Shown one piece after another: positions 40,041 through 47,118 of a DNA stretch of 47,118 bases. The stretch is from positions 1-47,118 of the forward strand of contig JBAZGS010000009.1 of the NCBI GenBank assembly GCA_041652755.1, read 5' to 3'. Made by a program: the position numbers and the translations under genes. The notes beneath the pieces are model-generated. The model was not told the origin of the DNA and searched no databases. It saw nothing but the letters and a program-made list of their open reading frames with translations. The stretch comes from JAQTTT01 sp041652755 (GTDB lineage Archaea; Nanobdellota; Nanobdellia; Tiddalikarchaeales; Tiddalikarchaeaceae). Position 1 is the first letter of the stretch. The number at the start of each line of letters is the position of its first letter.

Positions 40041-42738
40041 TAAATCCCAATTCTTCATAGTGTCAATAGTGCTGTTTTCAATAGCTTTAACCTCAATAAT
40101 TTTGTTGCTCACAATACCTAGCGAGCTCTCGCAAAAAGACATGCAAAGCCAGCTTAGAGATTATGATGATTTTTATTCGTCATTAAAAACATTAAGGCAG
40201 CTGTCAATGTCCATTACTAATTATTGGCCAAAAAGCCAGCCTAACAGGCTAAGCTTTGAAGCAGTTAACACTAATGGCGGCGAATCAAGCAACCAATTAT
40301 ATTTAATGAACTTAAAACTTGATGATTCAGCCAACAGCGAAAGTTTTTATCTGTCAAATAACTGCAAAAAAATGAGCTTTTCAATAAGCCAATTAGGAGC
40401 AAAGGATTACTTGATAAGCTTTAAAGATTCAATACCTTTAGGCGAATCAGGCAAGTATTACTTGTTTTTCAACAAATTATCAGACCCGAAAACTTACCTA
40501 ATGGATGAAAAAAAAGTATCAGACTATTCTGAAACTATTCAAGCAATAACTTATGAATCAAACACTTATAAAGCAACGATTAACAAGTCCTCAGGAGAAA
40601 TATCATCAGTCAGATTAATTGAATCAGATTATGAGCTAACAAGCTTAAAAGCCAACTCCAACAATAACCCTCAATCAGGCTGCATCGCGAACTATTCATT
40701 CATGTCTTATTCAAACAATGTCTTAAGCGTTAACTTCACCTGCATGCTTGGCACAGTCATGCTAACCCAAAAGTATGACTTTCATCCAGAGTTCATAATA
40801 GTCTCCCAAGAATTCAACGTATTATACTACAATGATTACAATCTTTCATTAATTGCTGAATCAAACCTTGATTCGCTTGCAACATCAGTCAGCGTTAACG
40901 AGCCATTAACTGAGCCAGCATGGACAATGCATGATTCAAAATACGCCTCATTGTTCCACCAAGATTATGGAGTATTGCTTATTGGAAATGATTCAATGCC
41001 TTATGCAATCACAAGCCCAAGCATCACTCTTGACTACAGAATAAATGCTTTAAGCCTTAGTCCTGGAACTTACTACCAAAAAATAATCCTAGTGCCATAT
41101 TACAATGATTACAACTATTCATTAAGCATTGCGAATAATTATTTCAATAACCCCTTAAATTCATTTACATTAAGCAAGAACGAATTCTTGAATTACTTTA
41201 AGAGCTCATTCCTTAATATTTTAAGCAACTCTTTTAACAGCATGCTTTTTTTCATAAATAACACTTACTCAAACAATTATCTTGCCTCAGCAAGCGCTGA
41301 TTCAAAATACGCGATTGCTGAGTTCTCGCTTAAAAATCAGCAATTATTAAACAAGACACTAACTGACAAATCAGGCAGCAGCTTAAGATTCAGCTACCTT
41401 ACAAAGAACTACCAAAGGAATTCAACCTTCCCGATTTATTTATGCAACAATGAATCAATGAATGTTCACAACACAACTTATGAGTTCATGAAAATAAACG
41501 GCTCAGAAATAATTATTCAAATAAACACTACTGGGGAAATAAACGCTAAGCTTTATGATTATTCAGGCCAATTATTAACACAGGATACTTTTTCAGTAAA
41601 CTCTCAATTATTAGTTTCTAATGCTTTAAACGGCGTTTATAGGCTAGTAATAAGTGGTGATGATGCATGCTTTAAGGTGAGTGTTAATTTGCCTTTGATT
41701 TCAGCTTTGTCTCCAATAATCTTGAACGCTTCAGAGAATATGCAGTTAGTCTTCAGCTCAGACTCAGGCTTTCAGCTAACAAAAAATAACATAACTAACT
41801 CCCCTAGAGTGATATTAAGCAATGCTTTAGGCACCTTAGTGAACAGCTCAGACAATTTCTCCTTCAATGTAAGCAATGACTATTACTATCCAGCGAATTA
41901 TTACTTAAACATTACAGCAGGAAAGCTTTACTTAAGTAACTGGCTTAACTTCGGAGCACAAGAATCTTACTTGCCTACAACTTATGATGTGAAAGGCTTG
42001 ATTTTGAAGGATTACAATGCAGTGGAATATTATTACCTGAATAATTCCCAAATAATTGATTATTGCGTAATGAACTATTCAAGCAACGCAATAAACAACA
42101 CTGGCTACTCCATTGATTTTGACAGCAATGAATTCATTAGAGATTCAAATAATTGGGCAAGCTCTGAGCTTTTTAACATAGATGGCTTGGCATTTGAATT
42201 CAAAGGATTAATTCTAGACACAGCCCTTATAAAATCCTACGAGCTTGATTCAGCGAATGCATCAATGATTGTAAGCGCTATTAATGATTCTAATTTATTA
42301 ATGATTGATTTTGAAAATGTCAAAAAAAGCTTTGACTTAAAAATTAACCTAAGGGTCAACGGTGATATAGACAATTACTTGAATTTTAACTCACAGCCTG
42401 AATACTACGCTGTTTCAAAAAGCATTGATTCAAAAGAGTTAGCTAAAGGATACAACTTCATTGCAAAGAATGATTCAAATAGTTTTTTTGCAGTAATCTT
42501 TGATGCAGATGACTTGAAGCAATCAAGCAGTGCAATAATCAGCCACAATGATTATTTAACAATCTCGCTTTCAAAATACTGCAAAAAAATTTATCTATAC
42601 TTCACAAATGATTACTCTGATTTATTGAAAACAGTTGACGGACTGAACAATAATATTGTAATAAGCAATGAATTATTAACTTATGATTATTCTTACACTA
42701 GCCAGAATTTCAATTCAGCAGGAACTATTCTTGGATGA
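40033..42738 (+). CDS. Very large pilin-like surface protein, 901 residues
   Basis: One N-terminal membrane helix (SQFFIVSIVLFSIALTSIILLLTI) after a short polar leader, then about 860 residues of predicted extracellular beta-rich sequence. It is dense in Asn, Ser and Tyr, has dozens of N-x-S/T sites and few cysteines. The family is not recognised. It is the last gene of the platform and surface-protein run and overlaps its neighbour by 8 bases. Its 3' end overlaps the convergent rfcL gene by 24 bases. It may be a minor pilin or tip adhesin of the apparatus; this rests on context and N-terminus only. Confidence 0.75.
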   Translation: MNNKSQFFIVSIVLFSIALTSIILLLTIPSELSQKDMQSQLRDYDDFYSSLKTLRQLSMSITNYWPKSQPNRLSFEAVNTNGGESSNQLYLMNLKLDDSANSESFYLSNNCKKMSFSISQLGAKDYLISFKDSIPLGESGKYYLFFNKLSDPKTYLMDEKKVSDYSETIQAITYESNTYKATINKSSGEISSVRLIESDYELTSLKANSNNNPQSGCIANYSFMSYSNNVLSVNFTCMLGTVMLTQKYDFHPEFIIVSQEFNVLYYNDYNLSLIAESNLDSLATSVSVNEPLTEPAWTMHDSKYASLFHQDYGVLLIGNDSMPYAITSPSITLDYRINALSLSPGTYYQKIILVPYYNDYNYSLSIANNYFNNPLNSFTLSKNEFLNYFKSSFLNILSNSFNSMLFFINNTYSNNYLASASADSKYAIAEFSLKNQQLLNKTLTDKSGSSLRFSYLTKNYQRNSTFPIYLCNNESMNVHNTTYEFMKINGSEIIIQINTTGEINAKLYDYSGQLLTQDTFSVNSQLLVSNALNGVYRLVISGDDACFKVSVNLPLISALSPIILNASENMQLVFSSDSGFQLTKNNITNSPRVILSNALGTLVNSSDNFSFNVSNDYYYPANYYLNITAGKLYLSNWLNFGAQESYLPTTYDVKGLILKDYNAVEYYYLNNSQIIDYCVMNYSSNAINNTGYSIDFDSNEFIRDSNNWASSELFNIDGLAFEFKGLILDTALIKSYELDSANASMIVSAINDSNLLMIDFENVKKSFDLKINLRVNGDIDNYLNFNSQPEYYAVSKSIDSKELAKGYNFIAKNDSNSFFAVIFDADDLKQSSSAIISHNDYLTISLSKYCKKIYLYFTNDYSDLLKTVDGLNNNIVISNELLTYDYSYTSQNFNSAGTILG

Positions 42739-43848
42739 ATTCAAGTATTTGCAAAAAGGCAAATATTCCTTTATAGCCTTGCTTGATGAGCAGTGAGTTG
42801 CCAAAGCCAGCTCTTTGCCCCTAGCCTTATTCTCAGCCCTTATTTTTGAATGCTTAGCCAAGCTTTTGAATCTCTGAGGAGGAGAATATCTTGAAAACTT
42901 CCTATACATCTCATCTTTGCTTAAACCAACTCCAATAGTTGCAAGCATTTTAGCATAATACATAAATCTCCAATGCATTCTCCTTTTAATCCTGCCTAAA
43001 AACACGTCAGCCATGCTTAGGTAATCATAAGCTTCCCTTATCTCATGAGGCTTTTCATACTCATTAATAATGTTGCTACAAATCCACAAAACAACATCCT
43101 TGATTTCTAAATTTTTCAGATTATCAGCGGAGGTTAGCAATGAATCAAAAGTTTTGCTTTTGAAAATTATCTTCAAGGCATCAAAAATGCTTGATTCCTT
43201 AGACCTTTCAAACAAATCATCAACATCCAAATCGCAAGCAATATTTCCCAAATCATTGAAAGCGCTTCTTACATCTCCCTGAGCTAAGCTTGCAATCTTT
43301 TTAATGCTAATTGTGCTAAGCCCCTTATTTTCAGCCTCATTAATTAATTTAACAAGCTTGTAAATATCCCAATACCCTCTTTTTTTGAACTTTATCACTG
43401 TTGAATTCTGCTTAACTCCCTCAAGCTTGGAGCTGTATTCATTATTAGCAGTCATTATTATTGGAAAATTGGTTGACTTAAGGATTAAATTAATCTCCCT
43501 AACTCCTCCCCTGTCACTGTTGCCGCTTAAGCCGTCAACCTCATCAATAAGTATGATTTTGCTATTTGAAAACAAGCCCTGCTGCAAGCTTGCGCTTCCA
43601 ACAATTGACTTAATATTCTCAGCATTCCTTTTGTCGCTAGCATTAATCTCTAAAACATCAAAGCCCAAAGAGTTAGCAATTGCGTAAACGCTGCTGGTTT
43701 TTCCGCTTCCTTCAGGGCCGATTAACAGCAAGGCTTTCTTTTTATAATTCTTGAAATTTTTCAAAAAATCACTGATTTTTTCAACATTCTCATCAATTCC
43801 AACAAGGTCTTTTATTGACTTTGAGGAATATTTGTCAAAAATATTCAT
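42715..43848 (-). CDS. rfcL: Replication factor C large subunit (clamp loader)
   Basis: A 377-residue AAA+ protein. Walker A is GPEGSGKT (residues 44-51), and Walker B is intact as ILIDEVDGLSG. FKKRGYWDIYKLV and ALAQGDVRSAFNDL-type segments are also typical. With the small subunit it loads PCNA onto DNA. It is roughly 100 residues shorter than many archaeal large subunits, and I see no charged tail or PIP box (QxxLxxFF-like) at the C-terminus. It ends inside the 3' end of the convergent 901-residue gene. rfcS lies 2 bases upstream. Confidence 0.92.
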   Translation of the reverse strand: MNIFDKYSSKSIKDLVGIDENVEKISDFLKNFKNYKKKALLLIGPEGSGKTSSVYAIANSLGFDVLEINASDKRNAENIKSIVGSASLQQGLFSNSKIILIDEVDGLSGNSDRGGVREINLILKSTNFPIIMTANNEYSSKLEGVKQNSTVIKFKKRGYWDIYKLVKLINEAENKGLSTISIKKIASLAQGDVRSAFNDLGNIACDLDVDDLFERSKESSIFDALKIIFKSKTFDSLLTSADNLKNLEIKDVVLWICSNIINEYEKPHEIREAYDYLSMADVFLGRIKRRMHWRFMYYAKMLATIGVGLSKDEMYRKFSRYSPPQRFKSLAKHSKIRAENKARGKELALATHCSSSKAIKEYLPFCKYLNSSKNSSC

Positions 43849-43850
43849 GA

Positions 43851-44795
43851 TTATTCACGCTTGAAAAACTGGGCCAAAAAACTTTCTAACTGCACGAACT
43901 CATCGCTGCCCTCAGTCATCCTGAACTCGTACTCTCCAGCAAGAGCAATCAGCTCCATTTTGGATTTAGCGCTCAATTCAAGGATTAAGATTTCAGACTG
44001 AATCTGCTTAACAGCATCAAGCCCGCTTAATCCATGCTTATAAACTGCATCAAAAAGCATTTCCTTAGCTCCAACAAAATCGCCCTTAATGCAAAGCTCT
44101 AAAGATTTCTTTATCTCTTCAGGCCTTGCTAAGCTGGCAATTTCATAGACTAACTCGGAAGTAACTTTAGGGCTTAATACGCTGCAAGACTGCAAAATAT
44201 TAGTGCTTTTTCTTAAATCCCCCTTGCTTAATTCGCAAATCAATGACAAAACATTGTTATCAGCGTCAATTTTTTCAGAGTTGCAAATGATTTTTAAATA
44301 ATTAAGCACGTCAATTTTTTCCAAAGACTTAAACCTGAAAAGCACGCACCTTGACTGAATAGGGTCAATGATTTTGCTGGGATAATTGCAGTCTAAAATG
44401 AACCTGCAAGTTGAGCTATACCTTTCCATAGTCCTTCTCAAAGCCTGCTGAGCATCGCTTGTCAATGCATCGCTCTCGCCTAAAAATATTATCTTATAAT
44501 TAACACTTCCCATTGATTTGCTTCTTGCAAAATTCTTAACCTTAACCCTGATAGTGTCAATTCCCCTTTCATCGCTGGCATTTAATTCCAAAAAATTCTC
44601 CTTAACTCCATCTTTGAAAATATCATTAGCCAAAGCCAAAGAGCAAGTTGTTTTTCCAGTTCCAGGAGGCCCAGCAAACAATAAATGAGGCATTGAATCA
44701 GATAATGTGAAAGCAACCAATCGTTTTACAATATTCTCCTGGCCAATAACATCCTTTAAGTGCTTAGGCCTGTATTTTTCAGTCCAAATTTCCAT
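43851..44795 (-). CDS. rfcS: Replication factor C small subunit with altered Walker B
   Basis: A 314-residue AAA+ clamp loader subunit. Walker A is GPPGTGKT (residues 42-49), the arginine-finger motif SRC is at 148-150, and ASDERGIDTIR and QQALRRTMERYS are typical. Walker B normally reads LDEADA, but here it is LGESDA: Gly106 (codon GGC at 44478-44480) replaces the Mg2+-binding Asp, while the catalytic Glu107 remains. Asp135 in the sensor-1 segment is also unusual. The protein may bind ATP with weak hydrolysis, or the base may be a sequencing error. A promoter element lies upstream and rfcL follows after 2 bases. Confidence 0.94.
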   Translation of the reverse strand: MEIWTEKYRPKHLKDVIGQENIVKRLVAFTLSDSMPHLLFAGPPGTGKTTCSLALANDIFKDGVKENFLELNASDERGIDTIRVKVKNFARSKSMGSVNYKIIFLGESDALTSDAQQALRRTMERYSSTCRFILDCNYPSKIIDPIQSRCVLFRFKSLEKIDVLNYLKIICNSEKIDADNNVLSLICELSKGDLRKSTNILQSCSVLSPKVTSELVYEIASLARPEEIKKSLELCIKGDFVGAKEMLFDAVYKHGLSGLDAVKQIQSEILILELSAKSKMELIALAGEYEFRMTEGSDEFVQLESFLAQFFKRE

Positions 44796-44815
44796 TACAA
44801 TTAGTGAATTTTCAA

Positions 44816-44830
44816 AGTTTTAAAAAACTT
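44816..44830 (-). promoter_or_regulatory. Promoter-like element of the rfcS-rfcL operon
   Basis: On the minus strand AAGTTTTTTAAAACT lies 21-35 bases before the rfcS ATG, matching the recurring promoter element of this window. Confidence 0.55.
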
Positions 44831-44872
44831 GCCCAAAAATAAAAAAACGCTTTTTTTTTAAAAAATATCACT

Positions 44873-45154
44873 TCACTCGATTAAATTGAACTTCTGCAAT
44901 CTTTTAACAATGCCCTTAGCTTCAAGCACTATTTTTTCTTTGCTGACTTTTTTTGACTTAGCTGAGTTATTAACCAAATAATCATAGAATTCATTAATTA
45001 TCTCGTCTTCAGTTTTTTTGCCATCGCAAAGCAGCCAAACCTTTAAATAAGCTTCATTAAGCTCAAAAAACTTCTCGCTCTCCTTGTCAGCAACCCCGAT
45101 TTTTTTACCATTCTTTGCAGGAACCAAACCTTTCCTCTTAACAGGCTTAAACAT
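44873..45154 (-). CDS. PqqD-like small protein (possible RiPP recognition element fold)
   Basis: A 93-residue basic protein. Its middle (FFELNEAYLKVWLLCDGKKTEDEIINEFYDYL) strongly resembles the PqqD/RRE pattern: LN, then a helix, xxCDGxxTxxEI, and a C-terminal winged-helix end (RLQKFNLIE). In peptide-maturation clusters this fold binds leader peptides. No radical-SAM peptide-modifying enzyme or precursor is nearby, so it may have another peptide-binding or DNA-binding role here. It is separated from rfcS by 77 bases and is divergent from the RCC1-pilin gene. Confidence 0.7.
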   Translation of the reverse strand: MFKPVKRKGLVPAKNGKKIGVADKESEKFFELNEAYLKVWLLCDGKKTEDEIINEFYDYLVNNSAKSKKVSKEKIVLEAKGIVKRLQKFNLIE

Positions 45155-45230
45155 AAATTAACAATAATATCCAAATGTTTTTAAAATTAATGGTAAGTAA
45201 TTTAAATAATCTTATTTTAATGTTATATTA
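45155..45230. promoter_or_regulatory. Divergent promoter region, PqqD-like and RCC1-pilin genes
   Basis: A 76-base AT-rich gap. GTAATTTAAATAATC lies about 30-40 bases before the ATG at 45231 and could serve the plus-strand gene. TTTTTAAAATTAA near 45177 could serve the minus-strand gene. No hairpin or other feature is evident. Confidence 0.4.
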
Positions 45231-47039
45231 ATGAAATCAATCACTCCAGTAATCAGTGTTATTTTATTGGTCTTAATCACTATTGTTGCTAGTGTTTCAG
45301 CATTCTTTTTCATTAATTCAAATGTAGTTGATTTAGAAAATCAGGGAAATTTAGAAACTTACCCTGGCAGTGATAACTCAAGGCTTAATCTAGTATCAAT
45401 TACTGGCTCTAAAACTATTGTCAGAAATGACGGCACAAGCCCTGTCACAGAAGTTGTAATGTTTGTCAACGGAGAATTATTGAACTATGTTTTAGATACT
45501 CAAATATTGCCAGGAGAATTAAGGGAAATTAATTATACTGCAAGACAAACTAATGAAGATTTGGTAATAAAAGTAATTTATAATAGTGGAAAAATCACTC
45601 AAGGATTAAGCCCTGCAAGCAAGAATACTGCCATTAGTGGATTTACAAATAATTCTTTACCTTTAAATGGAGAAATTGAAGATGAGCCTGAAGTTTTAGA
45701 ATTCTTAAGAGTGAATAGCGCAACAATTGTTGAAAAAGATTATGGATTAGAAGGATACTGCAACGCAACAAGCGATAATTCCAATGATTTAATAAGATAT
45801 AATTACACTTGGAAATTAAATGAACAAACCCTGATTAATGATTTTAATTATATTACTTTTAGTAATACCCAAGGAATAGATCATTCTTGTGGAATTTTAA
45901 CTAATGGTTCAGCTTTATGTTGGGGATATGGATCTTTTGGTCAATTAGGAAATATTAATACTTTAATTAGTAATACACCTATTTTTGTTAGTTTTAACTA
46001 TATTTTTAATAAAATATCATTTGGAGATTATCATTCTTGTGGAATTTTAACTAATGGTTCAGCTTTATGTTGGGGATATAATAATGTAGGTCAGTTGGGT
46101 AATGGGAGTGTTGGCGGACAGAGTAATATACCTAAATTTGTAAATGGAAATTATAATTTTAGTTTTATAAGTTCTGGAGGATATCATACATGCGGAATAT
46201 TAACTAATGGTAGTGCGGTATGCTGGGGAAATGGTGATTTAGGAAGGTTAGGTAATGGAAATACGGATAATAGTGCTATTCCTGTTTTTGTTAGTGGAAA
46301 TTATTTGTTTAAATCTTTAACTTTAGGTGCTTTACATTCTTGTGGAATTTTAACTAATGGTTCAGCTTTATGTTGGGGATATAATGATTTAGGTCAGTTG
46401 GGTAATGGGAGTGTTGGCGGACAGAGTGATATACCTAAATTTGTAAATGGAAATTATAATTTTAGTTTTATAAGTTCTGGAGGATATCATACATGCGGAA
46501 TATTAACTAATGGTAGTGCGGTATGCTGGGGAAATGGAATTAATGGTCAATTAGGTAATTTTATTGACAATGATTATTTATTTAGTGAAATAAGTACGGG
46601 ACTTTATCATTCTTGTGGAATTTTAACTAATGGTTCAGCTTTATGTTGGGGATATAATAGTGTAGGTCAGTTGGGTAATGGGAGTGTTGGTGGACAGAGT
46701 GATATACCTAAATTTGTAAATGGAAATTATAATTTTAGTTTAATCATATTAGGTAAATGGCATTCTTGTGGAATTTTAACTAATGGTTCAGCTTTATGTT
46801 GGGGAAGTGGTTCTGGAGGTCAATTAGGAAATGGATTATCAACAAGCAGTGCTTTGCCAGTATTTGTAAGCGGTGACTATAATTTCATTAATAGTTCTTA
46901 TTACTGGAACAATGATGCATTTATTAGCATGCTCCCAAGCAGTTATTATACTTCAACTGATGAAATAACCTTTGAATGCATTGCAATGAATGCAACAAGC
47001 CAATCATTGCCAAAAAATATGACTGTTAGCATAATTTAA
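45231..47039 (+). CDS. Pilin-leader protein with seven RCC1-type propeller repeats
   Basis: A 602-residue surface protein. The N-terminus (MKSITPVISVILLVLITIVASVSAFFF) is an archaeal pilin-type leader plus helix. Residues about 35-215 form a beta-rich stalk. From about residue 218 seven repeats begin HSCGILTNGSALCWG or HTCGILTNGSAVCWG, at 45882, 46032, 46185, 46335, 46488, 46608 and 46761. The period is 50-51 residues, except blade 5 which is 40. Each repeat has two cysteines and an N-G-S site, suggesting disulfides and glycosylation. This is the RCC1/BLIP-II propeller pattern. A short C-terminal beta segment follows. I infer a surface adhesin or receptor. Confidence 0.85.
   Translation: MKSITPVISVILLVLITIVASVSAFFFINSNVVDLENQGNLETYPGSDNSRLNLVSITGSKTIVRNDGTSPVTEVVMFVNGELLNYVLDTQILPGELREINYTARQTNEDLVIKVIYNSGKITQGLSPASKNTAISGFTNNSLPLNGEIEDEPEVLEFLRVNSATIVEKDYGLEGYCNATSDNSNDLIRYNYTWKLNEQTLINDFNYITFSNTQGIDHSCGILTNGSALCWGYGSFGQLGNINTLISNTPIFVSFNYIFNKISFGDYHSCGILTNGSALCWGYNNVGQLGNGSVGGQSNIPKFVNGNYNFSFISSGGYHTCGILTNGSAVCWGNGDLGRLGNGNTDNSAIPVFVSGNYLFKSLTLGALHSCGILTNGSALCWGYNDLGQLGNGSVGGQSDIPKFVNGNYNFSFISSGGYHTCGILTNGSAVCWGNGINGQLGNFIDNDYLFSEISTGLYHSCGILTNGSALCWGYNSVGQLGNGSVGGQSDIPKFVNGNYNFSLIILGKWHSCGILTNGSALCWGSGSGGQLGNGLSTSSALPVFVSGDYNFINSSYYWNNDAFISMLPSSYYTSTDEITFECIAMNATSQSLPKNMTVSII
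46032..46760. repeat. 303-bp super-repeats inside the RCC1 region
   Basis: Blades 2+3 (46032-46334) and 4+5 (46335-46607) are near-identical two-blade units of 303 and 273 bases. Blade 6 (46608-46760) starts a further copy of the first half. Odd and even blades use distinct DNA spellings of the same motif (CATTCTTGTGG versus CATACATGCGG). This shows that the duplicated unit was a pair of blades. Confidence 0.85.
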
Positions 47040-47045
47040 ATACTT

Positions 47046-47079
47046 CTTTATAAAACATTTATAAAGGAATAGCTTTTTT
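47046..47079. terminator. Inverted repeat and T run after the RCC1-pilin gene
   Basis: CTTTATAAA (47046-47054) and TTTATAAAG (47058-47066) form a perfect 9+9 inverted repeat with a three-base spacer, followed by T6 at 47074-47079. It may end the RCC1-pilin transcript. The T run also forms part of a promoter-like CTTTTTTATTTAACC at 47073-47087, similar to that before 21770. Confidence 0.4.
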
Positions 47080-47089
47080 ATTTAACCTT

Positions 47090-47118
47090 ATGAATATTGA
47101 ACTTAAACTTGTTAATAT
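47090..47118 (+). CDS. Possible start of a further gene, cut by the window edge
   Basis: An ATG followed by nine open codons (MNIELKLVN) runs off the right end. A promoter-like element lies only 3-17 bases before it. At 21770 the same element is about 20-37 bases before the start, so the true start here may be further right, outside the window. No function can be assigned. Confidence 0.25.

Noticed and set aside
45882..46860. Regular ~150-bp repeats as a non-coding satellite or CRISPR-like array
   Set aside because: The period is a multiple of three, the frame stays open throughout, and each unit encodes a recognisable RCC1-type blade.

Overview
The window looks like part of a compact, AT-rich archaeal chromosome. 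It carries an archaeal informational core: PCNA, clamp loader large and small subunits, RNA polymerase subunit L, TFS, Nop5 plus fibrillarin, thermosome, and a His-type (S26B) signal peptidase. Genes abut or overlap by a few bases, many proteins are short for their families, and several are divergent. Together with a PlsC-type acyltransferase and many pilin-like surface proteins, this suggests a DPANN-type lineage (Woesearchaeota/Pacearchaeota-like); that placement is inference. An anaerobic lifestyle is supported by the anaerobic ribonucleotide reductase locus (glycyl-radical enzyme plus radical-SAM activase) and a four-cysteine U32 protein.

Layout. 1-1966: anaerobic dNTP synthesis, with nrdD broken into two reading frames, a glutaredoxin and nrdG. 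1944-5391: CorA-like transporter, DUF123 nuclease-like protein, Na+/Ca2+ exchanger, U32 protein. 5417-8969: a 954-residue coiled-coil protein, CMP kinase and a 50-residue Lys-rich protein. 9003-12669 (minus): DUF2207 membrane protein, LemA, an ATP-cone/Mrr-like nuclease and an archaemetzincin-like protease. 12746-18272 (minus): PCNA, a small membrane protein, IleRS, an OB-fold protein, TFS, signal peptidase and RpoL. 18400-21724: Nop5, fibrillarin, thermosome. 21770-23268: a hypothetical protein, a coiled-coil protein and a pilin-like protein.

23273-31628 is an accessory block of genes I cannot assign to known families. It holds three tandem copies of a ~256-residue gene (called P1, P2, P3 here), each followed by a small gene (S1, S2, S3) of which only the last keeps a C-terminal membrane anchor. 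A divergent 225-residue gene and two adjacent large coiled-coil proteins follow. The P/S units share long DNA-identical segments and mosaic blocks, which points to recent tandem duplication and gene conversion.

31695-42738 is a type IV pilus/archaellum-like secretion locus: a pilin-like protein, a secretion ATPase, two TadB/TadC-type platform proteins (the second with an added beta domain) and three N-terminally anchored surface proteins. An HTH regulator, a possible structured RNA and a PlsC acyltransferase interrupt it. 42715-45154 (minus) holds the clamp loader genes and a lone PqqD-like protein. 45231-47039 encodes a pilin-like leader fused to seven RCC1-type propeller repeats. A further gene may start at the right edge.

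Many genes share an AAAAGTTTTTTAAA-like element about 20-37 bp before the start codon, read here as the BRE/TATA region of short-leader transcripts. I saw no tRNA, rRNA, CRISPR array, transposase or integrase, and no gene-free stretch longer than about 190 bases.
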